NCBI RefSeq assembly: GCF_004310665.1
Contig: NZ_SIXF01000026.1
Span: 18,634-82,633, forward strand
Direction of reading: 5' to 3'
DNA length: 64,000 bases
DNA from: Pedobacter kyonggii
GTDB taxonomy: Bacteria > Bacteroidota > Bacteroidia > Sphingobacteriales > Sphingobacteriaceae
Within the stretch, counting starts at the first letter, position 1. Each line of letters begins with the position of its first letter. This document shows, in pieces, positions 43,134 through 52,457 of this stretch. The position numbers were made by a program, and so were the translations under genes. A model generated the notes under the pieces. It did not search any database and was not told the DNA's origin. It saw nothing but the letters and a program-made list of their open reading frames with translations.

Positions 43134-43979
43134 ATGGCTTGGTTTAAGAGAGAAAAAAAAGGTATCATCACCACAACAGAGGAGAAAAAAGAAGCACCAG
43201 ATGGTTTGTGGAATAAATGTCCAAATTGTAAAAAACCGCTACATCAGGCAGAACTTCAGGAAAACAAATACGTTTGTCATTACTGCGATTATCACCTGAG
43301 AGTAGGCTCAAAAGAATATTTCGAGGTTTTATTTGATAATAACGAGTTTAAAGAGCTGTTTCCTAACTTAACATCAGGCGATCCTTTAAACTTTAACGAT
43401 AATAAACCTTATACTGATAGAATTAAAGAAAGCCAGGCTAAAACAGGCTTAAAAGACGCTATCCGTGCCGGTGTTGGTAAAATTGAGGGACAAGACCTCG
43501 TAATTGCCTGTATGGATTTTGCTTTTATCGGCGGTTCGATGGGTTCAGTTGTGGGCGAAAAAATTGCAAGGTCGATCGATTACAGCATTAAACATAAAGT
43601 TCCGTTCCTAATGATCTCAAAATCAGGTGGTGCACGTATGATGGAAGCCGCATTTTCATTAATGCAAATGGCCAAAACATCAGCCAAACTTGCCTTATTA
43701 GGTCAGGCTAAAGTTCCATATATCTCTTTATTAACCGATCCAACTACTGGAGGAGTAACGGCATCATACGCCATGTTAGGCGATATTAATATTGCAGAAC
43801 CAGGCGCGCTGATCGGCTTTGCCGGTCCGCGGGTAATTAAAGAAACCATTAAAAAAGATTTACCGAAAGGTTTCCAAACTTCAGAATTCGTTCTTGAACA
43901 CGGTTTCCTCGATTTCATTGTAGATAGAAGAGCCATGAAAGCTAAATTGGGCGCTTTTATTAAAATGATGAACAACTAG
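43134..43979 (+). CDS. accD: Acetyl-CoA carboxylase carboxyltransferase subunit beta
   Basis: AccD with AccA moves the carboxyl group from biotin to acetyl-CoA, starting fatty-acid synthesis. The 281-residue protein begins [11 protein letters not shown] at 43134. The zinc ribbon is [23 protein letters not shown] (Cys-x2-Cys twice). The crotonase-like domain has [23 protein letters not shown] and [19 protein letters not shown], with [16 protein letters not shown] at 43107 is in frame, but it coincides with a likely -7 element (TTTCTTTG, 43102-43109) and is not used. Confidence 0.96.
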   Translation: MAWFKREKKGIITTTEEKKEAPDGLWNKCPNCKKPLHQAELQENKYVCHYCDYHLRVGSKEYFEVLFDNNEFKELFPNLTSGDPLNFNDNKPYTDRIKESQAKTGLKDAIRAGVGKIEGQDLVIACMDFAFIGGSMGSVVGEKIARSIDYSIKHKVPFLMISKSGGARMMEAAFSLMQMAKTSAKLALLGQAKVPYISLLTDPTTGGVTASYAMLGDINIAEPGALIGFAGPRVIKETIKKDLPKGFQTSEFVLEHGFLDFIVDRRAMKAKLGAFIKMMNN

Positions 43980-44520
43980 TTGGTTCGAAAGTTCATTAGC
44001 CATTAGTTCATTGGTCTGCGTGCCAAAAAAATGAATTCATAATACTTAGAAAAGCAGGGCTTGAATAACTTCGGTTAGTTCAGTCCTGCTTTTTTCTTCT
44101 CCCGATTTTACATCGGGACCGCGGCAATCAGGTTTAGTTAATATGGGCCGGTGGTTCTTTGCTATGGTAGTTCCTAACAGGTGCATTAAGTTATGTAGGC
44201 ACAAACTTTAAAATCCCCACAATCTTTCCGAAGAACGCATCCGGCATCAGAAGATTTGGAAGCAAATGCAAATAAATCTTTGTTGCAGTTCATTTCAATA
44301 AACACTGAACAAGAAATCCTACGAGTGCAGCAGAAACAAACAAAAACCACTATCCTTCACACGGCTTAGGATTGCACCTAAAGATTTATTTAGGATTTGC
44401 GACAAAGGTTCGCAAGCCTTGATTTTTGCTCCACTTTTTAGAAAAAGGGGAAAGCCCGTCTGGCTAAGACAAAAACACCGCAATTTTTCTTATTTTTAAA
44501 CTAACCAAACCATAACTAAA
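43980..44520. other. Spacer between accD and the YCII-like gene
   Basis: About 540 bases. The first part holds a terminator-like stem AAAAGCAGG (44050-44058) / CCTGCTTTT (44085-44093), which overlaps the repeat at 44081-44135. The remaining 380 bases show no gene or familiar repeat; there are only weak echoes, for example CTAAAGATTTATTTAGGATTTGCGAC. Confidence 0.6.
44081..44135. repeat. Intergenic repeat, CAGTCCTGCT...AATCAGGT family
   Basis: TCCCGAT (44100-44106) and ATCGGGA (44112-44118) form a 7-bp stem with a 5-base loop, bounded by CAGTCCTGCT and GCAATCAGGTTTAG. This copy also supplies part of the accD terminator stem. Confidence 0.75.
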
Positions 44521-44985
44521 ATGAAAAAGTTATTCCTATTAATCTCCCTGATCAGCGTTACGCTCGCTATACATGCGCAGGAGAAAAAAGCCAAAACCCC
44601 TTATGATGAAGCCTTAGCTAAAAAGCTTGGTGCCGACAACTACGGCATGAAAATGTATGTTCTGGTTATGCTGAAATCGGGTACAAACACCACAGAAACA
44701 AAAGCCAAAACAGATAGTTTATTTGCCGGACATATGGCAAACATGGGTAAAATGGTAGAGATGCAAAAACTGGTAGTTGCCGGCCCGATGGGTAAAAACG
44801 GCAAAAATTACCGTGGTATTTTCGTTTTAAACACCAAATCCATTGAGGAAGCAAAACAATTATTAGAAAGCGATCCGGCCATAAAAGCCAAATTACTGGA
44901 ACCAGAATTATACAATTGGTATGGCTCTGCAGCACTAGCTGAGTATTTGCCATTTCATGATAAGATCCAGAAGAGCAGTTTTTAG
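44521..44985 (+). CDS. Secreted YCII-like domain protein
   Basis: This protein of 154 residues has a cleavable signal (MKKLFLLISLISVTLAIHAQ). The mature part resembles YCII-related proteins: YGMKMYVLVMLKSGTNTTETK, HMANMGKMVEMQKLVVAGPMGKNGKNYRGIFVLNTKSIEEAKQLLESDPAIKA. YCII domains adopt a ferredoxin-like dimer fold and have been suggested to bind small molecules. The His-Asp pair of some members is only partly visible. Function unknown. Confidence 0.85.
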   Translation: MKKLFLLISLISVTLAIHAQEKKAKTPYDEALAKKLGADNYGMKMYVLVMLKSGTNTTETKAKTDSLFAGHMANMGKMVEMQKLVVAGPMGKNGKNYRGIFVLNTKSIEEAKQLLESDPAIKAKLLEPELYNWYGSAALAEYLPFHDKIQKSSF

Positions 44986-45112
44986 GATTGTTTGCCACGG
45001 AAGCACGGAAGGCACAGAGAAATTAACATAGTGAGGTCAGATGTTACCATCTGACCTTTTCAGCTTAGTGAATTATTAAAGGATTCAATTTGTGAGAATG
45101 CCACGGCGATGA

Positions 45113-45132
45113 AAAATCGCCTCGCAATGACG
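45113..45132. repeat. Right-arm fragment of the CGTCATTGCGAG palindrome
   Basis: AAATCGCCTCGCAATGACGA is a single right arm. The preceding 45000 region has GCCACGGAAGCACGGAAGGC, a CCACGGAGGCACGG-type repeat also seen at 7601. Confidence 0.55.
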
Positions 45133-45224
45133 ATCCTACTTACTGCAACATTTCCATTAATATCCTTCAACCCTACTCCTTATTTCATAAATTAGCTTAT
45201 CAAATAAATCAACCCTAACTAATT

Positions 45225-46772
45225 ATGAATAAAAAACTACTATTTTCTGCGCTATTGCTGTGCACTTCGACCTGCATATTTGCGCAAGACAAAAAAATAA
45301 TCGACAATATTGTTAAAGAAGTGAACGAAAACTCTCAATTAGAGAAACTCGCACACGAACTTTTAGATGTTGTAGGGCCACGTTTAGTTGGTTCACCACA
45401 AATGAAACAGGCCAATGATTGGGCTGTAAAAAAATATAGCGATTGGGGCATCTCAGCAAAAAATGAAAAATGGGGCGAATGGGCTGGCTGGGAAAGAGGT
45501 ATTACGCATATTGATTTAATAAGTCCACGGGTTAGAACCTTAGAAGGTACACAATTGGCCTGGAGCCCATCTACAAACGGTAAAACCATTAATGCAGAAG
45601 CGATTATTCTTCCGCAAATTACAGATTCGGTATCTTTTCAAAAATGGTTACCAAATGTAAAAGGTAAAATCGTATTGATTTCGATGAATCAACTATCTGG
45701 CAGACCAGAAAAAAACTGGGAAGAATTTGCCACCAAAGATCTGTTCGAGAAATTTAAAAAAGAAAAAGCTGATGCCGCTAAAACATGGACAGCTAGTATA
45801 GCAAAAACGGGTTTAACAGCAAAAACACTTCCTGTAGCGATAGAAAATGCAGGTGCAGTAGCGGTAGTGATCAATAACTGGTCGCAAGGTTTTGGCGTAG
45901 ATAAAATTTTTGGCGCAAATACTAAAAAGGTCCCTACTTTAGATTTATCTGTTGAAGATTACGGTTTGGTTTACCGCTTGGCTTTAAATGGCGATAAACC
46001 TAAGTTAAGAATCGAAGCAGATGCTAAGAAGTTGGGCGTAGTACCAACTTTTAATACCATAGCTGAAATAAAAGGCACACAGAAACCAAAGGAATATGTG
46101 ATGCTTTCGGCACATTTCGATTCGTGGGATGGTGCAAGCGGTGCTACCGATAATGGTTCTGGTACCATTTTAATGATGGAAGCCATGCGCATTCTAAAAA
46201 AAATCTATCCTAACCCTAAACGTACCATTTTGGTTGGCCATTGGGGAAGTGAAGAGCAGGGCTTAAATGGCTCAAGGGCCTTTGTAGAAGATCATCCGGA
46301 AATTGTAAGCAATCTTCAGGCCCTGTTTAACCAGGATAACGGCACAGGCCGGGTAGTGAATATTGGAGGACAAGGCTTTGCTAAATCAAAAGATTACATT
46401 ACCCGTTGGTTGGCTGCAGTACCAGATACCATTAAAAACCAGATCAAAACCAATTTCCCCGGGTCGCCTGGTGCAGGAGGTTCTGATTTTGCTTCTTTTG
46501 TTGCTGCCGGAGCCTTGGGTTACTCGTTAAGCTCTACCAGCTGGGACTATGGAACATACACCTGGCACACCAACCGCGACAGTTACGACAAGTTGGTTTT
46601 CGACGAAATCAGAAGCAATGTAATTTTAGCTGCCATTATGGTTTATATGGCCTGCGAAGATCCTGAGAAAACCTCAACTGAAAAAGCAACAGATTTACCT
46701 GTAAACGAACGCACCGGAAAGCCAGCAACCTGGCCGGTACAAACCAAATCGAATAGAAAGGGTGGATTGTAA
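45225..46772 (+). CDS. M28 family metallopeptidase (carboxypeptidase Q-like), secreted
   Basis: This 515-residue exported zinc peptidase has a signal peptide (KKLLFSALLLCTSTCIFAQ). An inserted PA-like segment lies between about residues 130 and 270 (KGKIVLISMN, ENAGAVAVVINN). The M28 zinc ligands are LSAHFDSWDGASGATDNGSGT (His, Asp), GHWGSEEQGLNGSRAF (Glu-Glu), FNQDNGTG (Asp) and YTWHTNRDSYD (His). This order matches M28B plasma-glutamate-carboxypeptidase-like enzymes. It is a second, unrelated M28 in the window. A terminator hairpin follows at 46796-46825. Confidence 0.93.
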   Translation: MNKKLLFSALLLCTSTCIFAQDKKIIDNIVKEVNENSQLEKLAHELLDVVGPRLVGSPQMKQANDWAVKKYSDWGISAKNEKWGEWAGWERGITHIDLISPRVRTLEGTQLAWSPSTNGKTINAEAIILPQITDSVSFQKWLPNVKGKIVLISMNQLSGRPEKNWEEFATKDLFEKFKKEKADAAKTWTASIAKTGLTAKTLPVAIENAGAVAVVINNWSQGFGVDKIFGANTKKVPTLDLSVEDYGLVYRLALNGDKPKLRIEADAKKLGVVPTFNTIAEIKGTQKPKEYVMLSAHFDSWDGASGATDNGSGTILMMEAMRILKKIYPNPKRTILVGHWGSEEQGLNGSRAFVEDHPEIVSNLQALFNQDNGTGRVVNIGGQGFAKSKDYITRWLAAVPDTIKNQIKTNFPGSPGAGGSDFASFVAAGALGYSLSSTSWDYGTYTWHTNRDSYDKLVFDEIRSNVILAAIMVYMACEDPEKTSTEKATDLPVNERTGKPATWPVQTKSNRKGGL

Positions 46773-46795
46773 ATAAAAATTTTGAAACCTATTAC

Positions 46796-46825
46796 AAAAG
46801 AGCATTTGGAAACAGGTGCTCTTTT
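46796..46825 (+). terminator. Terminator after the M28 peptidase gene
   Basis: AAAAGAGCA (46796-46804) pairs with TGCTCTTTT (46817-46825) across a 12-base loop, with further T after it. Confidence 0.8.
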
Positions 46826-46867
46826 TTATATATTGATCTTTATTAAATTAAGCACAATCTAATTGTA

Positions 46868-47287
46868 ATGCTTTTCAAAAAATTATTCAGCAAAAGAGAA
46901 TATGCTAGAATTGACTATACAACCCTGCATAATTATCGCAATAAAGAGAAGTACTTTGTGAGATTGAAGCCATGGGATTGGCTAAGTGAAAAGGAGATTT
47001 ATGTTGCTTCAGTACTCAATGATAAACCTACGATGATAACAATGCATTTTTGGTCGCAGGAGATTTATTTAAATGCCAATGGTGAGATTACGGTAACAGA
47101 ACTCTTTTCTATTGCTGAGAAGCAATATTTAGATTGCCGGATGGATGTACCAAAAGATCTAGACCTGGTACTTATAGATTCATTAGAAAGATTGGAAAAC
47201 GAATTAAAGATAATTGAGTTTATGGATGAAAAAACTGAATTGCCTTTCGAGTTACAAACGCCTATGTCGAAACAAATAAAAGATTGA
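46868..47287 (+). CDS. Hypothetical protein
   Basis: This is a 139-residue soluble protein with no recognised domain. It is rich in aromatic and acidic residues: YFVRLKPWDWLSEKEIYVASV, MHFWSQEIYLNANGEITVTELFSIAEKQY. There is no signal peptide. It overlaps no gene and is followed 26 bases later by the membrane protein gene, so the two may be co-transcribed. Confidence 0.55.
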   Translation: MLFKKLFSKREYARIDYTTLHNYRNKEKYFVRLKPWDWLSEKEIYVASVLNDKPTMITMHFWSQEIYLNANGEITVTELFSIAEKQYLDCRMDVPKDLDLVLIDSLERLENELKIIEFMDEKTELPFELQTPMSKQIKD

Positions 47288-47313
47288 TCAAACAACAACA
47301 ATCCCTTTATCTA

Positions 47314-47712
47314 ATGGATAATTACTCAAGTTTAATTAGTTTATTTCTTATTGGATTAATCTGCATTACGTTAATAGATACCCTAGGTGCAGTAGCCTCC
47401 AGGAAATTCAATTTCAAATATACTTACCTAAGCATATTATCTTTTGCCGTATACATGGGCATCGGTTACTTCCTATCTAATCATTTCCAATTAATAATTA
47501 TTTTTGCTACAAACTCACTTTTAGGGTTATACGACAGTACGATAGGCTTAAAACTATCAATCAGATTAAAAGCTAATTCAGAAAACATTGATACTGTAGA
47601 AAGCAATGCTAAAATGGTAATATCAATGATTATAGTAGCAGTTTTCTTTGGTTTTATAGGATATTCTGTAAATGGATATTTAGGCCCTGATCATAGCCGT
47701 TTTAAACATTAG
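47314..47712 (+). CDS. Hypothetical four-helix membrane protein
   Basis: This protein of 132 residues from the ATG at 47314 has four predicted membrane helices: LISLFLIGLICITLIDTLGAVA, YTYLSILSFAVYMGIGYF, LIIIFATNSLLGLYD and MVISMIIVAVFFGFIGYSV. No family was recognised. A TTG at 47284 in frame overlaps the previous gene's end and is less likely. It is convergent with cydB. Confidence 0.6.
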   Translation: MDNYSSLISLFLIGLICITLIDTLGAVASRKFNFKYTYLSILSFAVYMGIGYFLSNHFQLIIIFATNSLLGLYDSTIGLKLSIRLKANSENIDTVESNAKMVISMIIVAVFFGFIGYSVNGYLGPDHSRFKH

Positions 47713-47751
47713 TTCCCTCCCTACTAATAACTCTCCACTCCAAACTTATTT

Positions 47752-48759
47752 CTACTCCTCTCTCTTCTGAAATTTATAAAACAGATACCCCAAAAAAGGC
47801 AGAATCAATACACTCCCCAATAAAAGTGCTAAGCCTAAACTATAAATGGTTTTTTCAGGCCCTACGGTTTCGAGAAGCGAGATTGCATCACCACTTTTTA
47901 AGCGGATAAAATTTGGAAAATGCGCATAACTTATTGCCAGGAGAATCATCGTTACCTGGAAGCCAGCTAAAATGCGTAAAATCTTGGTTTTACCTTTAAG
48001 TAGTAAATACCACAACAAAACCAGCGATAAACTGGCCAGAACGATGGCCGATAAACCCACATTACTTTTAAAAACCCAATCGATTAGCGGAATTTTATCC
48101 CGCTGTGCAGCAATAAATACCATAGCACCAAAAACAACAGCAGCTATATTCATAAGTTCAGCCTTTTTAATAAAACGGCGTTTATCATGTGCTTCTTTTG
48201 TTTCACCTATGAGGTAAATCGCGGCAAGAAAACCGCAGAGCGCGACCGTAAATAAGCCCACAGCAACAGAAAACCAATTCAACCAACCCGAAATATACGC
48301 GGTATAAAAATCGTTCGCCTGTGTATCGATATGGCCTGAAATCAAGCTTCCGGCAATAATGCCCAGAAACAATGCAGTTATAAAACTCGAATACCTGAAT
48401 ATGCGGTTATAAAACCACTGCATATCATCTTTAACAGCATCGTAATGTCGGAATACAAAGGCGGTGCCCCGCGCAATAATTCCGATGAGCATAATCGCCA
48501 ATGGAATATGCAGATAAACCGACATGGTGGTATAAATATGCGGAAAACCTACAAAAAGGATTACAATGGCAATAATCAGCCACATGTGGTTGGCTTCCCA
48601 AACTGGACCAATGGCCTGATACATGGTTTTACGGGTTTTACTCCTGTTTTTTGTTGAAGTAAACAGTTCAATAATCCCTGCACCAAAATCAGCACCTCCC
48701 AATAAAAAGTAGAGCAGAATAGCCATGCATAAAAATGTAATAACAACTTGTTCCATCAT
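47752..48759 (-). CDS. cydB: Cytochrome bd ubiquinol oxidase subunit II
   Basis: CydB stabilises the haem-bearing CydA in the quinol-oxidising, oxygen-reducing bd complex. The 335-residue protein has about eight to nine membrane helices. Typical stretches are YFLLGGADFGAGIIELF near the N-terminus, WEANHMWLIIAIVILFVGFP, and GTAFVFRHYDAVKDD. It lies 106 bases after cydA on the same strand with a palindromic element between them. Confidence 0.93.
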   Translation of the reverse strand: MMEQVVITFLCMAILLYFLLGGADFGAGIIELFTSTKNRSKTRKTMYQAIGPVWEANHMWLIIAIVILFVGFPHIYTTMSVYLHIPLAIMLIGIIARGTAFVFRHYDAVKDDMQWFYNRIFRYSSFITALFLGIIAGSLISGHIDTQANDFYTAYISGWLNWFSVAVGLFTVALCGFLAAIYLIGETKEAHDKRRFIKKAELMNIAAVVFGAMVFIAAQRDKIPLIDWVFKSNVGLSAIVLASLSLVLLWYLLLKGKTKILRILAGFQVTMILLAISYAHFPNFIRLKSGDAISLLETVGPEKTIYSLGLALLLGSVLILPFLGYLFYKFQKREE

Positions 48760-48769
48760 TTATTTTTTT

Positions 48770-48858
48770 ACCACAGATTTGGACAGATAAACACAGATTT
48801 TGATAATTCGACTGCAAGTCTCAAGCTTTCGTCCGTGTTCATCCTTTTTATCTGTGGT
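48770..48858. repeat. Palindrome with ACCACAGAT / ATCTGTGGT ends (copy 1)
   Basis: The left arm contains ACCACAGATTTGGACAGA and TAAACACAG; the right arm contains CCGTGTTCATCC and TTTTTATCTGTGGT. It fills most of the gap between cydA and cydB. A second copy lies at 50341-50418. Confidence 0.85.
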
Positions 48859-48865
48859 TAATTAA

Positions 48866-50185
48866 TTATTTTGTTTCTGGTTTATTATAGAGCACAGGAA
48901 CCATTTTAATCTGGCGGTAAAGCAAAAACGTTACGATAATACTTAAAGAAACGTAAATGGCCGAGAAGATATAAAATGAGTAGGCTATACCTGGCATCGG
49001 CGTAACGGCATCCTTGGTGCGCATAATGCCATAAATAATCCATGGCTGCCTACCAACCTCCGTAACTACCCAGCCGGCCTCTAAAGCGATGTAACCAAGC
49101 GGAATGGCGCCAACAAATAATTTCAACAGCCAGCGTTTCTCGGTTAAAGGGTTCTTTTTAAATAAAGTGAAGAAATAAATTAATGATACTAAAAGTAGCA
49201 GCGTGCCAATTCCAACCATAATCTGGAAAGCATAATGGGTGATGGCTACCGGAGGATGTTCGTTTTCAGGAATCTGATCCAGCCCCTTTACCTCAGCTTT
49301 GAAATCGCCATGCGCCAGGAAACTTAAAGCACCCGGAATTTCGATTGCACCTTTCACGGTTTTATCTTTCTCGTTCACAATCCCTCCGATCAACAACGGG
49401 GCAGGCTTTTCCGTTTTGTACAATGCCTCCATTGCAGCAAGTTTAGCGGGTTGCCTTTTGGCTACATCCTTTGCCGAAATGTCGCCACTTAAAGGCTGCA
49501 ATAATGCACCGATGCAAGCAAATATGGCTGCTATTTTAAAAGCTTTCAAATGAAATTCTTTATTACGGTCTCTCAGGATCATCAAGGCATGTACACCTGC
49601 CACAGCAAAGCCTGTAGCGGTAAATGCGGCCAAACACATGTGTAGCGCCTGACTAAACCATGCTTTATTGAACATGGCCTGTATGGGATCGATATTCAGG
49701 TATTGCCCGTTTACAAAATCAAAACCCGCCGGACTGTTCATCCAGGCATTTGCGGCCACAACCAGTATTCCAGAGGCTAAACCACTTACCCCTACAACCA
49801 TCCCGGTAAACCAATGGAACCATTTATTTAACTTATTCCAGCCATAAAGAAAAAAGCCAAGGGCTATTGCTTCGATAAAAAAGGCTGTTCCTTCAAGTGA
49901 AAAAGGCATCCCGAATATTGGCCCAGCATGATCCATAAATTTTGGCCAGAGCAGGCCTAATTCGAAAGATAACATGGTGCCTGATACCGCACCAGTAGCG
50001 AAGAAGATGGCTACACCTTTACTCCAGGCCTTAGTGAGATTTTTATATACCTCATCATTTGTTTTAAGCCATTTATAATGCGATACGGCCATAAAGAAAG
50101 GCATAACCATGCCAATACAGGAAAAAATGATGTGGAAGCCTAATGATAAGGCCATTTGGGAACGGGCTGCAATAAAATCATCCAT
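48866..50185 (-). CDS. cydA: Cytochrome bd ubiquinol oxidase subunit I
   Basis: CydA binds haems b558, b595 and d and oxidises quinol. The 439-residue protein has the expected helices. The axial His of b595 is at about residue 18 (QMALSLGFHIIF), and b558 ligands are in FSQALHMCLAAFTATGF (His) and in the later Met-containing helices. A quinol-loop segment includes GDISAKDVAKRQPAKLAAMEALY, and the C-terminal helix motif AGWVVTEVGRQPWIIYGIMRT is diagnostic. The loop is short, as in the CioA-like branch. TATATTTG (complement of 50209-50216) is a likely -7 box about 25 bases before the ATG. Confidence 0.95.
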   Translation of the reverse strand: MDDFIAARSQMALSLGFHIIFSCIGMVMPFFMAVSHYKWLKTNDEVYKNLTKAWSKGVAIFFATGAVSGTMLSFELGLLWPKFMDHAGPIFGMPFSLEGTAFFIEAIALGFFLYGWNKLNKWFHWFTGMVVGVSGLASGILVVAANAWMNSPAGFDFVNGQYLNIDPIQAMFNKAWFSQALHMCLAAFTATGFAVAGVHALMILRDRNKEFHLKAFKIAAIFACIGALLQPLSGDISAKDVAKRQPAKLAAMEALYKTEKPAPLLIGGIVNEKDKTVKGAIEIPGALSFLAHGDFKAEVKGLDQIPENEHPPVAITHYAFQIMVGIGTLLLLVSLIYFFTLFKKNPLTEKRWLLKLFVGAIPLGYIALEAGWVVTEVGRQPWIIYGIMRTKDAVTPMPGIAYSFYIFSAIYVSLSIIVTFLLYRQIKMVPVLYNKPETK

Positions 50186-50340
50186 GAGCTGTAGATTTTG
50201 AATTGTAACAAATATAGTTGTTAAACACTAAAGCCTACGGTAATTCAATGACGTTGAAAGGATTATTTTAAATATAGAACGTTTATAAATTGAAAAAAGA
50301 TTTGGCTGTTCGTTGCTGCAGTGATAATTGTTTTTGTTTA

Positions 50341-50418
50341 ACCACAGATGCACACAGATAAACACAGATTTTACAGGCATTATATCCTTGTCTGTGTACA
50401 TCCTTTTTATCTGTGGTT
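50341..50418. repeat. Palindrome with ACCACAGAT / ATCTGTGGT ends (copy 2)
   Basis: ACCACAGATGCACACAGA continues to TAAACACAG and pairs with CTGTGTACATCC and TTTTTATCTGTGGT. On the - strand it follows the metallo-beta-lactamase-fold gene stop by about 25 bases and precedes cydA. It is a direct repeat of copy 1. Confidence 0.85.
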
Positions 50419-50442
50419 AATATTTTTTTATAAGCTTAGTTG

Positions 50443-51342
50443 CTAAACCCCTTTCAGCTCATCATAAGCAGCAGTTAAGCTCCTTTGAATACCTTCTCCT
50501 TTCCATTCTGGTGCATTTGGAATTGAGCTTGCTTTTAGAATATCTTCTTTACTTTTACCTGCTTTGATTTCTCCGCTCACAAAAGTTAAAAGGTTCTGCA
50601 GGTAATTTTGAAAAGCTTTAACATCTGCTTTGTTTCCTGTTACTTTTTCAGGATCTAGGCTATGTCCCCAGATAAACAGGGTGTCGTTATCAAACTGGGC
50701 TAGAATTTTATCCAATGCAGTGATCCAATTGCCAATGTGTGCACCGTTTTCCCGATCAATGTAAGGAAATTTACGGTTGAATACCAAATCGCCTACATGC
50801 GCAATATTTGCATGCTCAAAATGATATACTGCATCGCCGTTGGTATGACCAGAACCATAATAATAAGCTTTTATGTTTTCATCGCCCACTTTTGCAGTCC
50901 ATTTTGTTCCAAAAGTGGTATCGGGCAGTAACTGTTTGTCTAAATTATTTGCTTTCTCGGCTGCTCTTTTCTGATTCACTAAGGAATTTTGATGTGCTAC
51001 AACTTTTTCGGCCAATCCCTTAAAGGAGATATTCCCCGAGGTATGGTCACCATGATGATGGGTATTAATCAGGTATTTGAAAGGTTTTTCGCCCAGTTTT
51101 TTTAATTCTTCGATCACATGAGGTGCCGAGGTTGGGAACTGGGCATCTACCACCACAAAACCATTACTCGAGTTTAACCACCCTATTGTACCTCCCTGTT
51201 CGGTAAATATCCCAACATTATTACGCAATGGTTTAAAGTTGTAAGCACGCATTAACTCTTGCTGTGCAAAAACATCTGTTTTATAAATTGAAAGCAAGGC
51301 CATGGCCAATGCCGAATTTTTGATAAAATTTCTTCTTTCCAT
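50443..51342 (-). CDS. Metallo-beta-lactamase fold hydrolase, exported
   Basis: This 299-residue protein carries an N-terminal signal with RRNFIKNSALAMALL, resembling a twin-arginine signal. The fold's metal motif is NTHHHGDHTSGN (H-x-H-x-D-H). Later metal-binding residues are His in GSGHTNGDA, Asp in HVGDLVF and His in IWGHSLD. It is more like quinoprotein relay (SoxH) or class B3 members than a classical drug-inactivating enzyme. Substrate unknown. It lies upstream of cydA on the same strand, separated by a palindrome. Confidence 0.9.
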   Translation of the reverse strand: MERRNFIKNSALAMALLSIYKTDVFAQQELMRAYNFKPLRNNVGIFTEQGGTIGWLNSSNGFVVVDAQFPTSAPHVIEELKKLGEKPFKYLINTHHHGDHTSGNISFKGLAEKVVAHQNSLVNQKRAAEKANNLDKQLLPDTTFGTKWTAKVGDENIKAYYYGSGHTNGDAVYHFEHANIAHVGDLVFNRKFPYIDRENGAHIGNWITALDKILAQFDNDTLFIWGHSLDPEKVTGNKADVKAFQNYLQNLLTFVSGEIKAGKSKEDILKASSIPNAPEWKGEGIQRSLTAAYDELKGV

Positions 51343-51422
51343 TTTGGGATTTAGCTAAAAAACCACAGCAACTGCCATGGTTTAAATTTAATCATTTAGT
51401 TCGTAAATTATATTCCAATCAA

Positions 51423-51626
51423 CTATATTCCTGAACCTGGTGTTGGTCCGGGTTCATGTCCTGGCCCTAGTGGATTATTCTTGCGTTTATCCTCTTTGTT
51501 AAAAAGATTAGTGGTTATTTTAGATGATTTATTTTCATCTAAAGAATCATGATCTCTCACATCTTCTACTTTTTTATCTAGCAAATCGTTCTCAACAACT
51601 TTACCTTTTTCCTTATTTGTTTCCAT
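51423..51626 (-). CDS. Small charged protein, uncertain
   Basis: This 67-residue frame is almost wholly charged: METNKEKGKVVENDLLDKKV and DHDSLDENKSSK, with a C-terminal Gly-Pro tail LGPGHEPGPTPGSGI. There is no hydrophobic core, so it is likely disordered. It has its own ATG and no overlap with repeats, and the composition differs from random reading of this AT-rich DNA. No family recognised. Confidence 0.45.
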   Translation of the reverse strand: METNKEKGKVVENDLLDKKVEDVRDHDSLDENKSSKITTNLFNKEDKRKNNPLGPGHEPGPTPGSGI

Positions 51627-51970
51627 AATATTATAAATTGATGTATAAAAGAAACAGGTGAAAAATAGGATTGTTTTTCCTTAGTTATTTTGGGAGTGTA
51701 ATTTATTGATGACCAACTCATTGTCCTGTTAATAATAGTCATCGATAAAAGATTCTTCGACTTCGCCCAGAATGCCAAAACGAGAGATATATTCCGTGCC
51801 TTCGGTGTTTCCTTGGCAAAAGACTAAAGTCTTAGCGAGACACTAAGACTATGTGAGTTATCATTGGTTAATTCGTCATCAACCAAAAGGTTATCTCATA
51901 ACAAAAAGAAGTAAATTGCCTTTCCTTGGAAAAGCCAATATCATTAATTAAACATGTTGGCATTTTGCAA
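51627..51970. other. Spacer between two small uncertain ORFs
   Basis: About 340 bases. It contains an AGACTAAAGTCTT palindrome near 51821 and a TTCTTCGACTTCGCCCAGAATG string (near 51753). No gene or repeat copy was recognised. Confidence 0.45.
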
Positions 51971-52174
51971 TTAAAACATTGCCCCCGGAAGTTTTCCTAA
52001 TTCGTGAATGCAGCCGAAAGAATGAAATTTTCTTTTATGGATTTTGTTGAAATGATTCGAAGATTCGAAAGAAAACGGGTTAAAGATAAATTTGTAAATG
52101 TGTTTCCTTTCTCCATTTAATTTTTCTTCCTGCTTCGCGTTCTCTAGATTTTGATTTTTTTGGCTCTTTTCCAT
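51971..52174 (-). CDS. Small hypothetical protein, uncertain
   Basis: From MEKSQKNQNLENAKQEEKLN this is a 67-residue frame with a basic, Phe-rich second half (HIYKFIFNPFSFESSNHFNK). The first Met of the longer frame (52198) has no better support. No family or motif seen; may not be translated. Confidence 0.3.
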   Translation of the reverse strand: MEKSQKNQNLENAKQEEKLNGERKHIYKFIFNPFSFESSNHFNKIHKRKFHSFGCIHELGKLPGAMF

Positions 52175-52457
52175 GACGATATAGATTATTGAAAACATGG
52201 TTAGTTTTCAGGGTTAACAATTTTAATCAGAATGCCTTTTTAAGCTGCAAAATGCATTAGTAAAAAAGCTATTTAAAATTTGCTTAACCTTATACCACGG
52301 GGAATTTGATAAGGTTTCGTTCTGGAACTACATTAAAATGGCGTGGATTGCCTTTATCTTAATTAAATATAAGTTTTATTTTCGAGTTTTGCAAGGTATA
52401 TTAAACCAAGAGTTCAATTATTTTCAAAGCAACCATCTTAAACCAACACTAAGTATC

